Source: Opitutaceae bacterium
GTDB lineage: Bacteria > Verrucomicrobiota > Verrucomicrobiia > Opitutales > Opitutaceae
Assembly: GCA_014879845.1 (NCBI GenBank)
Contig: JACSRI010000122.1
Coordinates: 26,369-90,368 of the forward strand
Direction of reading: 5' to 3'
Length of the DNA: 64,000 nucleotides
Below, in pieces: positions 33,776 to 41,556 of the stretch. The position numbers were made by a program, and so were the translations under genes. Under the pieces are notes generated by a model. That model ran no database searches. It had not been told where the DNA came from and saw only the letters and a program-made list of their open reading frames with translations. Each line of letters begins with the position of its first letter. Positions within the stretch are counted from its first letter, which is position 1.

Positions 33776-35397
33776 ATTCCGCCTCGACCGACGCGTCCGC
33801 CCCCATGCAACCGCTTCACTCCATCGAACCCGCCGCCGTACGCGCACGCATTCGCGACGGTCGCGAGGTGGCCTTCCTAGACCTGCGCGAGGCCGGCCCG
33901 CACGGCCGCGCCAAACCGCTCTTCGCAGTCAACATTCCCCTCGGACACCTGGAGGAGCGTATCCACGCCTTGGTTCCACGGCAATCGACGCCGATCATCC
34001 TCTTCGACGCCGAGACGGGCCTGTCCCAACGCGGCGCCGAGGTCCTTGCGGCGCTGGGATACACCGAGGTCGTGCGCGTACGCGGCACGCTGGCCGACTG
34101 GCGGCGGGCCGGCGCCGAGCTCTTTCGCGACACAAACGTGCCGAGCAAAGCCTTCGGCGAGTGGGTCGAGCAGGAGGCGCACACCCCGGAGATCTCCGCG
34201 GAGGAGCTGAAGGCGCTGCGGGACCGCGGCGAGGACGTGGTAGTGATCGACGATCGTCCCTTCACCGAGTACCGGGTCGCCACGGTCCCCGGCTCGATCA
34301 ACGTGCCCGGGGCCGAATTGATCCTGCGGGCCCAGGAACTGCAGCGCTCCCCGGACACGCTGGTCGTCGTCCACTGCGCGGGCCGCACGCGCAGTCTCAT
34401 CGGCACGCAAACCCTCGTGAATTCGGGCCTGTTTCGCCGTGTCGTCGGTCTGCGAGACGGAAACATCGGCTGGCATCTCGCGGGCTTTTCGCTCGAACAC
34501 GGCGCGGACCGCCGCGCGCCCGTGCATCTGGCTCCTGCCAACCATGCGCGTGCTCGTGCAGCCGCCACCCACCTGGCCGAACGAACCGGCGTGCGCTTTC
34601 TCACCGCGGCGGAACTCGCTAGGTGGGAACGCGAGGCTGACAGGCACTCACTGTTCAAGTTCGACGTGCGCAGCCCTGAGGAGTTCGCGGCACGGCGCGC
34701 CCCAGGCTTCGCCAGCGCGCCCGGCGGACAGTTGATTCAGGCCACCGATGAATACATCGGTGTGCTCAACGCCCGCGTGGTGCTGGGTGACGACGACGGC
34801 GTGCGCGCCGCCACCACAGCCTCATGGCTACGCCAACTCGGTTTCGAGCAGGTTGCCGTGCTGCGCGACGGCCTGCGCGATCAACTTGCGAGCCTGCCGA
34901 CGCCCGAGCGTGCCTGGGTCCGCCCACCCGATGTTCCTCAGATTGAACCCAACTCGCTCCAGTCGCTGATCGGCACCCCGGGTGTGGTGGTCGTGGACTT
35001 GCGCTTAAGTTCCGAATACGCGGCCGGGCACATCCCCGGCTCGTGGTACGCGCCGCGCGCCCGACTGGCCGAGGCGCTGCCCGCGTTTCCTCGTGCGGAA
35101 CGCATCATCCTCGTTTCCTCCGACGGCTACCGTGCAGCCTTCGCCCAGCCGGAGCTGCAGGCGTTGACGACCGCCGCAGTGACCATCCTTGCCGGTGGAT
35201 TCTCCGCCTGGCCTCTGCGCGGTCGCCCGGTGCAGACCGGCCTGATCCGCGCCGCCGTCCCGCCCGACGACATCTATCGCCGCCCACTCGAGAACGATCC
35301 CGATGCGATGAAACGACACTACATCGCCTGGGAACTCGGACTGCCTGCGCAAGTCCGCAACGACGGCACGGCGCGCTTCGTCGTTCACACGCCATGA
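33772..35397 (+). CDS. Four-domain rhodanese-like sulfurtransferase
   Basis: The product is about 541 residues from a TTG that overlaps the previous stop (TTGA); ATG 33805 is an alternative. Four rhodanese domains are visible at about 18-117, 145-245, 285-390 and 400-505 (examples VAFLDLREA, VVVIDDRPFTEYRVA, VVVVDLRLSSEYAAGHIPGS). Only the second keeps the catalytic Cys (VVHCAGRTRS, about residue 202). The others have Asp/Ser at that place. It is cytoplasmic and likely moves sulfane sulfur or handles thiosulfate/sulfite released by the desulfurising enzymes. Confidence 0.85.
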   Translation: MNSASTDASAPMQPLHSIEPAAVRARIRDGREVAFLDLREAGPHGRAKPLFAVNIPLGHLEERIHALVPRQSTPIILFDAETGLSQRGAEVLAALGYTEVVRVRGTLADWRRAGAELFRDTNVPSKAFGEWVEQEAHTPEISAEELKALRDRGEDVVVIDDRPFTEYRVATVPGSINVPGAELILRAQELQRSPDTLVVVHCAGRTRSLIGTQTLVNSGLFRRVVGLRDGNIGWHLAGFSLEHGADRRAPVHLAPANHARARAAATHLAERTGVRFLTAAELARWEREADRHSLFKFDVRSPEEFAARRAPGFASAPGGQLIQATDEYIGVLNARVVLGDDDGVRAATTASWLRQLGFEQVAVLRDGLRDQLASLPTPERAWVRPPDVPQIEPNSLQSLIGTPGVVVVDLRLSSEYAAGHIPGSWYAPRARLAEALPAFPRAERIILVSSDGYRAAFAQPELQALTTAAVTILAGGFSAWPLRGRPVQTGLIRAAVPPDDIYRRPLENDPDAMKRHYIAWELGLPAQVRNDGTARFVVHTP

Positions 35398-36923
35398 GCA
35401 CGCCACCCGAGACGTCCATTGTCGAGTCCGGTAGCATCGCTCCGGCGTTTCCACCGACGGCTGGCAATACCCGCGGCAAGGATGCAGGAGTCTCACACAT
35501 AAAGCGCGTGCTCCCGTGGCTCGTCGCCACTTCGTTCTTCATGGAGTCGCTCGACATGACGATCCTGAATACGGCCGTGCCGACCGTGGCCGCCGCGCTC
35601 GGGGTGGCGCCGCTGAGCCTCAAAACGGCACTAACCAGCTACACGCTGAGCCTTGCGCTCTTCATTCCTCTGAGCGGCTGGATGGCGGATCGATTCGGCA
35701 CGCGTCGGGTGTTTTTCGCGGCCATCCTCGTCTTCACGATCGGATCGCTGCTCTGCGGGCTCGCCGTGAACATCCCCATGCTCATTGCCTCGCGCATCGT
35801 GCAGGGCGTCGGCGGTGCAATGATGATGCCGGTCGGGCGAATCGCCATCGTGCGGACATTTCCGAAGGCGGAGATCCTGCAGGCGATGAGCTTCGTCGTC
35901 ATTCCAGGTCTGATCGGCCCGTTGATGGGTCCGCTCGCTGGCGGCGCGATCGTCAACTGGCTGCATTGGCGGGCGATCTTCTTCATCAACATCCCGATCG
36001 GCCTTGCCGGTCTCTGGGCGGTGCATCTCTACATGCCCGACTATCGCAGCCGTCACCCGCGGCCGTTTGATCTACGCGGATTTCTGCTCTTTGGCGGTGG
36101 TGTCGCCCTGCTATCGCACGCGCTCGAGGTATTCGGGGAACACGATACGCCGTCGGTAGGCATCGCGGCGATGCTGGCCCTCGCCAGCGCACTCATCGCC
36201 CTCTACCTGCGCCATGCCTTTCGCCATGCGCATCCCATGCTGCCGCTCGCCCTCTTTCGCCACCGCACTTTCGCCGCAGCCGTGGGCGGCGGATTCATCT
36301 CGCGCATCGGCTTGGGCGGCATGCCGTTCCTGCTGCCACTCTATTACCAGGTCGGTCTCGGCTATTCGCCGCTACATGCCGCCTTGCTGATCGTGCCTCA
36401 ACCGCTGGCGGCGATGACCTGCAAGCTCGTCATCACAAGGATCCTTATGCGTGTGAGCTACAGGCAGGCTCTCGCTGGAAACGCCGTGTTGATTGGCCTG
36501 GTCATGGCAAGCTTTGCCACCGTCACTGCGGCGACATCCACATGGGTGATACTGGCGATGGCCTTCATCTTCGGATTTCTGATGTCCGCCCAATACACGA
36601 GCCTGAACACCCTGGCCTTTGCAGACCTCAGCGCCGCAGAAACGAGCACGGGAAGCAGTCTCGCCAGCGTCGGGCAGCAACTCTCGATGAGCTTCGGCGT
36701 GGCGATCGCCTCCCTGCTCACCGCACTGTTCCTCGCCACATGGCAGGGCTCTGCGCCGGGCTCAGCTCCAGCCATGTCCGCGGCCATTCGCTGCGCGTTC
36801 GTCGCGCTGGGAGGACTGAGCGTATTTTCGAGTGTCAGCTTTCTCGCGCTCCGCCACGGCGACGGCGCAGAAGTCCTGGAGCACGCGAGCCTCCAAACGA
36901 AGTCTGCGGCACGCGCGCACTAG
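35394..36923 (+). CDS. MFS transporter, DHA2 (EmrB/QacA-type, about 14 TM)
   Basis: The 509-residue protein starts at the ATG overlapping the rhodanese stop (ATGA). Typical DHA2 motifs are MESLDMTILNTAVPTVA, SGWMADRFGTRRVFFAA (motif A), QGVGGAMMMPVGR (motif C region) and GPLAGGAIVNWLHWRAIFFI. It is the last gene of the operon. It probably exports the desulfurised product, a toxic sulfite/phenolic compound, or imports a substrate; proton-driven efflux is the family norm. Confidence 0.88.
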   Translation: MSTPPETSIVESGSIAPAFPPTAGNTRGKDAGVSHIKRVLPWLVATSFFMESLDMTILNTAVPTVAAALGVAPLSLKTALTSYTLSLALFIPLSGWMADRFGTRRVFFAAILVFTIGSLLCGLAVNIPMLIASRIVQGVGGAMMMPVGRIAIVRTFPKAEILQAMSFVVIPGLIGPLMGPLAGGAIVNWLHWRAIFFINIPIGLAGLWAVHLYMPDYRSRHPRPFDLRGFLLFGGGVALLSHALEVFGEHDTPSVGIAAMLALASALIALYLRHAFRHAHPMLPLALFRHRTFAAAVGGGFISRIGLGGMPFLLPLYYQVGLGYSPLHAALLIVPQPLAAMTCKLVITRILMRVSYRQALAGNAVLIGLVMASFATVTAATSTWVILAMAFIFGFLMSAQYTSLNTLAFADLSAAETSTGSSLASVGQQLSMSFGVAIASLLTALFLATWQGSAPGSAPAMSAAIRCAFVALGGLSVFSSVSFLALRHGDGAEVLEHASLQTKSAARAH

Positions 36924-37050
36924 CCCACTCCTGAACACAGATCGTGTGCGGGCCGACCCCGCCGCAGTAGATGTGTGCGGCGCGCAGAAGTCACAACCGA
37001 CCGCCCGGCAACACTACACGGGAACGCATCCGCGACGTCGAGACTGCCGG

Positions 37051-37722
37051 TCATTCCACCGCCGAGGTTCCTGGCGGACCCTCGACACCAGACAAACGAT
37101 CGGCGCACTCGATTCCTGCCGTTTCCACATCGAGAATCGCCGTCGCCGCCTCGGTGTCAGCACAGGGCAAATACGCCTGCAAGGTGGAGAGATGCCGGTG
37201 CCCCATCGCAAGTTGGACGACGTGCAGCCGACCGCCCGCCGATTCGAGACATAAAGCACAGAAAGTCTTCCTGAGGGCGTGCGACGATCTTCCGGCTGTG
37301 CAGATTCCAGCCGCCGCCATGGTTTCGGTCAGAATTCGATTCCAGCGCCATAACCGCACCGCCCCACCCTTCTTCGAGCGAAACAACGGCGCGCGGCCGT
37401 GGAGAGGTCCCGATCCCGCTCGCTCCTGGATGTAGGCGAGGAGCGCCGCACGCGCGGCCGGGTGGATGGGAATATACCGCCCCGTCACCGACCGCTTGCG
37501 CACACCGTTTCCGTTCTTTAGCCGGTGGCGCGCCACATACAGCACCGGTCGCACGCCGGTGCCGTCCCACACGTCCTCCACCCGCAGTCCCAACAAGGTG
37601 CCGGCGCGCAGACCGGTATGGAGCGCGGTCCTTGCCATGGCCTGATCCCGAAGGGGTCGGTCGGCAAGCGCGGCGAGGAACGCATCCAGTTCAGTGCGGT
37701 TGAGAGCAATAGTGCCAGCCAT
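37051..37722 (-). CDS. Tyrosine recombinase, catalytic domain only (element left end)
   Basis: From ATG 37722 the product is 223 residues (a TTG at 37788 is possible). Catalytic residues are present: Arg in HTGLRAGTLLGLR, His-x-x-Arg in SSHALRKTF, the second His in MGHRHLSTLQ and the Tyr in QAYL. The N-terminal SAM-like arm-binding domain of normal integrases is missing, as in the second recombinase at 50096. It borders the MFS gene on one side and the mobilisation genes on the other, so it probably marks the left boundary of a mobile element. Confidence 0.8.
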   Translation of the reverse strand: MAGTIALNRTELDAFLAALADRPLRDQAMARTALHTGLRAGTLLGLRVEDVWDGTGVRPVLYVARHRLKNGNGVRKRSVTGRYIPIHPAARAALLAYIQERAGSGPLHGRAPLFRSKKGGAVRLWRWNRILTETMAAAGICTAGRSSHALRKTFCALCLESAGGRLHVVQLAMGHRHLSTLQAYLPCADTEAATAILDVETAGIECADRLSGVEGPPGTSAVE

Positions 37723-37821
37723 ACGCCGGAAAGCTCCCGGCGGACCGCCGGAACGGCGCCGAAACCTAAGCACATAGTTTGTCGGCAACGCGCGGTCGTC
37801 GGGTTGGAACCTGACCGGCTA

Positions 37822-39186
37822 TCAAACGAAACCGCTGTCGATCATGCCCCGCCAGAAGTTCTCGGGACTCGCGATTTCGGGCGAGACCGAGATTAACCAG
37901 TCGCAAACACCGGTCAGGAACGCACGCAAGTTTTTCGTCCATGCCTTGCTGCCGACAGGTGGACGCGCATCAAAGACATGGATCTTGATGCCGTCTCGGC
38001 GCTGCAGGCGCTCAACCATCGCCATCTTCTCGGCGAAGTAGTTGCGCCGCTTACCGTCCGGTTCGTTTGGATCTCGGATTCCCAAGACCTCGATGCCCGA
38101 AAGCGAGTCTCCCCATCGAAGCATGCCGTCGAGTCGCTCGCCACCGCATGGCATTCCCGGCACTACCTCGAAGAGCGGCTTGTGGAGAGACCCCGGGCCA
38201 CTGGCACTCAGTGCCCACCGCAGAAGATTATGCAGGATCGCATAGGTGACCCGCTCGCGATCGCTTTCCGCCGGGAACAGTGACGCCGTGGACACTACGG
38301 GAATTCCAAAAGCGAGTGACGGCTGAAAATCACCCGAGGAACCGCCGCTGAGAAGAAATGCCGCGAGATACGGCCCAGGCGTATTCCCAAACCCAGGAAT
38401 TCGCAATCCACCCGTCAGCGGGAGGTTCCAGCCCGTTGGCCAAACGTTGATGCTCCGCTCATCAAACGATGTCACCAAGGCGAAGCAGATCGCGTTCCGC
38501 TGCTGGTCGCCCCAGTCGTCCGAGGATGTCGCCAATCTCGAGATTGCCTGATCGAGGCCCTCCTGACTGGAAATGAAGTGAAGATGCCGCGCAACCGGGA
38601 TGCCGGCGGCCAACTCATCATCACCGGCCGCATCCAGGAGCATTCCAATCTGAGACTCGAGCGACAGGTCTATTCCAGAAAAGACAGTAAGACCCGACCG
38701 TTCGAGGAAGTGAAACAGGATTGATCCTGTTGTCGGAACTGGCGGCGAGTGGCCGCGTTCGCGCCTCGAGTCCAGTTCATCACCATCCTGCTGATGGCCG
38801 TCGCCAGAGCCGCCAACCAACACCGTCTCGAGTCGGTAGGGTGTGCGCAACGCCGGTGCTCGAAAGTCGCGATCATCACGTGACCGCAGAACAGGAACGT
38901 GATCCACTTCACGAACTACGAGCCACTCCGGCTCGACGTTTGGGCGCGACGGAATTCGCACGAGGCACCAGTCACGATCGGCATCGAGGTCGCGAACCCA
39001 ACAGCCCGGCTCTGGCATTAGGGCCATCAGGGTCTTGGCGTCACCACATCCCCTGACAGCGAACTGCCCCTGCCCACAGCGCCGACGAAAGGTAGCTACC
39101 TGATGCGCGTCCAAAGGATTGCCGGTCGCAACCGATCCGTCCGACAGCCGCTCGACGGCAATCAGGTTAATCGAACTCGCGCTCAT
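37822..39186 (-). CDS. Uncharacterised protein with DUF1173/nuclease-like C-terminus
   Basis: This 454-residue protein is of unknown family. The N-terminus (CGQGQFAVRGCGDAKTLMAL) and the C-terminal segment with GERLDGMLRWG, GIEVLGIRDP and an R...K...FAEKMAMVERL helix resemble a PD-(D/E)xK-like core as seen at the end of plasmid DUF1173 proteins. The sequence similarity is weak and this is a tentative reading. Its ATG overlaps the stop of the relaxase-like gene (ATGA), placing it in the relaxosome operon. Confidence 0.5.
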   Translation of the reverse strand: MSASSINLIAVERLSDGSVATGNPLDAHQVATFRRRCGQGQFAVRGCGDAKTLMALMPEPGCWVRDLDADRDWCLVRIPSRPNVEPEWLVVREVDHVPVLRSRDDRDFRAPALRTPYRLETVLVGGSGDGHQQDGDELDSRRERGHSPPVPTTGSILFHFLERSGLTVFSGIDLSLESQIGMLLDAAGDDELAAGIPVARHLHFISSQEGLDQAISRLATSSDDWGDQQRNAICFALVTSFDERSINVWPTGWNLPLTGGLRIPGFGNTPGPYLAAFLLSGGSSGDFQPSLAFGIPVVSTASLFPAESDRERVTYAILHNLLRWALSASGPGSLHKPLFEVVPGMPCGGERLDGMLRWGDSLSGIEVLGIRDPNEPDGKRRNYFAEKMAMVERLQRRDGIKIHVFDARPPVGSKAWTKNLRAFLTGVCDWLISVSPEIASPENFWRGMIDSGFV

Positions 39187-41096
39187 CGCTCCATCTCCGG
39201 AGACTTTCGCCGCTGGATTTCCTCTATCGGAGCAGCAGCTCCATCAATCCGCTGGAGGTAATCCTCCTTCGAAGGCAACGAAGTGTCAGGATGGTCCGAC
39301 TGCCGGTCGACTTCCGGCTTGGCTACGACCCGGGTCTGGATTTCGCGAAGTTGGTCCAGTCCTCCGTTAGCTTTACCAATCGCATCGATAGCTCGTTCAG
39401 TTGCCTCGCTGAGTTCGCGTGGAACTCGTCGATGGACTGCTTCGAGTTCGCGCAGTCCTGCGCCAACGTTTCGAGCTGAATGGAGAGCTGCCTCAACTGC
39501 TCGCTCTGCTTGCCACTGGACCGCTCCAAGGCGCGCAGCCGCGGTTCCCAGTTCCGCGCCATGGCGCGCAAGTGCTTCAAGGTCGCCTGCAACAGTTCGC
39601 TCGTCGCCCACGGGTCCAATGGCGTTGTCTCGGTCTGACCGGTCTTGCTGCTGGTGGATGCTTTCGGCGTAGTCTCGGGCATGGATGTCGTCGGTAGAAT
39701 TGCTTTTCGGTGAAGTATCAGGCGGACGGTGCGTTGTTTCAGCAGCCATCAATGCGGCCACAAGAACCGATAGATCAGCAACCCCGTCGCGAAGGCCAGC
39801 GAGTGACTGAGGACTGCGATCAAAACCACCGCCCACGTCCTTAACGGCGCCAGCTCGAACGAGAACCGGGTCAGTCGATGGAAAATCCCGTCGAAGTTGT
39901 TCAGCCTTGCAGTCAAGCATCCGTCTAATTTCCGCTCGAAGTTCTGTAGCGGTTCGACGGCGGTTCGGACCTCCAGGCGAATCATCTCTGGTGCCGCCGA
40001 CAGGCTGTTCTCCAACGTCTGGAGCGGGCGGAGCAGATTCTCCAGGCGCTGACACGCCAGCTCCGTGACCTGCTGATACTTCGCGAGCACTTTGGTCGAG
40101 ACTTGGTGATTCGCCATCACGATGTTGAGTTGCCAGATCTGATCCTTCAGCCGCTGCTCGCTTTGATTGAGCGCTTGGTGGAGACTGGCCGTCGCCAACT
40201 CGATCGCCGCCAGCACTCTCGGTTGATCGCGATTGTCCGCGTTCGCCGCAGTCTCCTGGATCTGCGCGGATATCGTATCCAGGCGCTGGAACAACTCCTC
40301 CTTCAGGTTTCCGAACAGCTCTTCCTGCCGGGTCAGATATCGTGCCTTCTCGCCGTCGACCCTGCTCCGCAATGAACTTTTCGACTCCTCCTGGGACATA
40401 GATTTTGCCTTTCAGTGCAAACGGGGCGCTGCCATCCGGCGGCTGACAGAGCAGGAACGGCCGGCCGCTCTTCGGGTGGACCAGCCGCGTTTTCGTGCCA
40501 TCCTCCTCGATCACTCGAAGCAGGTCGGTTGATGAGTTGATATCGCCAGTTTCAAACTTCAGTTCGACCAGTTCGCGTGCTGCATCCTGTTCGTCGGTCG
40601 CCTTGAGGCCCGACGAAAACCAGCCTCCGGCGTCCGCATTGCTGGGGTCAGGATACCCGCAGATCGTGTTCACGAGCGATTGCCACGTCCTGACGCGTTT
40701 TCGGTCGGGAGCCGGATGATACACCTGCATTCGTTTTCCGGTCACCAAATCCATCGTCGTGACCTCGCCGTGAGCCGCCGACCGCAGCCCAAGGACTCGG
40801 TGTTTCTCTTCGTGCAACACCCAAAATGACGAATACCGGCCCCGCATTCCGGGAAGAAGGACGTCCTCGAAGCCAAGCACGTGCCCAAGGACGATCTCCG
40901 GAGATAACCGCTCTTCGAACGACAAGATGAAGCACGCGCGCGACTGCGCGAAATCGATCTGGCTCACGATTTGTCGATGCAGGGCGACCTCGCCCTTCAG
41001 CAACCGCGGTCGACGGTGGTGCCCTCGTTTCACGTCGCGAAAAAGGTAGTCGACGCGGGTTCCTCGCGCAGACGGTGGTAGGCGTCGCACAATCAT
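39183..41096 (-). CDS. Relaxase/mobilisation-like protein with long disordered middle
   Basis: This is a 637-residue frame. The first 200 residues look like a divergent relaxase: a basic start (MIVRRLPPSARG), SRACFILSFEERLSPE where Mob relaxases have HxxLSF, and SSFWVLHEEKHRVLGLR where they have the metal-binding HxDxxxxH region. Residues about 250-480 are low-complexity (G, S, D, P, R) and the end is helical. Both ends are joined to neighbours by ATGA overlaps, which supports this frame throughout. Two other frames lie inside it (see 39749 and 39323). The relaxase call is tentative because the canonical three-His motif is incomplete. Confidence 0.5.
   Translation of the reverse strand: MIVRRLPPSARGTRVDYLFRDVKRGHHRRPRLLKGEVALHRQIVSQIDFAQSRACFILSFEERLSPEIVLGHVLGFEDVLLPGMRGRYSSFWVLHEEKHRVLGLRSAAHGEVTTMDLVTGKRMQVYHPAPDRKRVRTWQSLVNTICGYPDPSNADAGGWFSSGLKATDEQDAARELVELKFETGDINSSTDLLRVIEEDGTKTRLVHPKSGRPFLLCQPPDGSAPFALKGKIYVPGGVEKFIAEQGRRREGTISDPAGRAVRKPEGGVVPAPGYDIRADPGDCGERGQSRSTESAGGDRVGDGQSPPSAQSKRAAAEGSDLATQHRDGESPSLDQSAREVSAGHGAGVSAPGESAPPAPDVGEQPVGGTRDDSPGGPNRRRTATELRAEIRRMLDCKAEQLRRDFPSTDPVLVRAGAVKDVGGGFDRSPQSLAGLRDGVADLSVLVAALMAAETTHRPPDTSPKSNSTDDIHARDYAESIHQQQDRSDRDNAIGPVGDERTVAGDLEALARHGAELGTAAARLGAVQWQAERAVEAALHSARNVGAGLRELEAVHRRVPRELSEATERAIDAIGKANGGLDQLREIQTRVVAKPEVDRQSDHPDTSLPSKEDYLQRIDGAAAPIEEIQRRKSPEMER
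39323..39682 (-). CDS. Nested frame 2: 119-residue coiled-coil protein inside the relaxase-like gene
   Basis: In the same register as the nested frame at 39749 and shifted relative to the long gene, this reads MPETTPKASTSSKTGQTE followed by helical sequence with LLQATLKHLRAMARNWEPRL and QLRQLSIQLETLAQDC. Its balanced composition and heptad pattern look more protein-like than a shadow. No independent ribosome site is obvious. It may be real overprinted coding, or an effect of the helical pattern in the overlying frame. Confidence 0.35.
   Translation of the reverse strand: MPETTPKASTSSKTGQTETTPLDPWATSELLQATLKHLRAMARNWEPRLRALERSSGKQSEQLRQLSIQLETLAQDCANSKQSIDEFHANSARQLNELSMRLVKLTEDWTNFAKSRPGS
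39749..40399 (-). CDS. Nested frame 1: 216-residue coiled-coil protein with C-terminal membrane helix
   Basis: This frame lies entirely within the relaxase-like gene in another register. It encodes MSQEESKSSLRSRVDGEKAR, then long amphipathic helices (LTRQEELFGNLKEELFQRLD, VLAKYQQVTELACQRLENLL) and a convincing membrane helix (TWAVVLIAVLSHSLAFATGL) near the C-terminus. The overlying frame is low-complexity over the same DNA. The layout recalls RSF1010, where the membrane-associated mobilisation protein MobB is encoded inside mobA. No clear SD precedes the ATG. Confidence 0.5.
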   Translation of the reverse strand: MSQEESKSSLRSRVDGEKARYLTRQEELFGNLKEELFQRLDTISAQIQETAANADNRDQPRVLAAIELATASLHQALNQSEQRLKDQIWQLNIVMANHQVSTKVLAKYQQVTELACQRLENLLRPLQTLENSLSAAPEMIRLEVRTAVEPLQNFERKLDGCLTARLNNFDGIFHRLTRFSFELAPLRTWAVVLIAVLSHSLAFATGLLIYRFLWPH

Positions 41097-41518
41097 GCTG
41101 CGCGATCTCCCGTCGGTTTCTCCGGAGATTTGGTCCCTGTCTTCGGTTCGGACGATTCCGTCGTGTCGTCAGAAATCTCCGGAGATCCCTCAATCATCGG
41201 GGTGCTCTCTAGGCGGGCCACCGCCGACCGGATATCAAGCCGGAGAGCGACGACATCGATCGGTCTCATTTGGGGCAGCGCCTTCAGTCGCTCATCAACC
41301 AACCCCAACAGGCGGATGATCCTCTGCTGCGCCACTGCTGCCGGCGATCGGTGAACCGGGCGTGTCTGGCTCGGGCCGGCGTCTTCGCCGAACACCTTGT
41401 AGCGGATATACGCCGACTGGTTCCCGCGGCCGGTGGTGAACTTATCCGCCAATCGTTTCAGTCGCCGCTTCTGGCTGGGGCGGAGCTTCAGGGGGAACAC
41501 TACCGTGAACTTGTCCAT
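41093..41518 (-). CDS. MobC-like relaxosome accessory protein
   Basis: This 141-residue protein has an N-terminal ribbon-helix-helix-like stretch (FTVVFPLKLRPSQKRRLKRL, then GNQSAYIRYKVFGE) similar to MobC/TraJ-type nic-accessory proteins, and a helical middle (AQQRIIRLLGLVDERLKALP). The C-terminus is polar and disordered. It overlaps the relaxase-like gene start by 4 bp (ATGA), the normal order for mobC-mobA. It probably binds the transfer origin and helps the relaxase; no oriT was identified with confidence. Confidence 0.6.
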   Translation of the reverse strand: MDKFTVVFPLKLRPSQKRRLKRLADKFTTGRGNQSAYIRYKVFGEDAGPSQTRPVHRSPAAVAQQRIIRLLGLVDERLKALPQMRPIDVVALRLDIRSAVARLESTPMIEGSPEISDDTTESSEPKTGTKSPEKPTGDRAA

Positions 41519-41556
41519 ACAGTGTCGCCTTGCGTGCCGTGTACAACCTTTGGCCG

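Noticed and set aside
39183..41096. A simple frameshift error producing the nested frames
   Set aside because: The long frame is open across the whole region and forms ATGA junctions at both ends, so one indel cannot explain it. Re-sequencing would still be useful.
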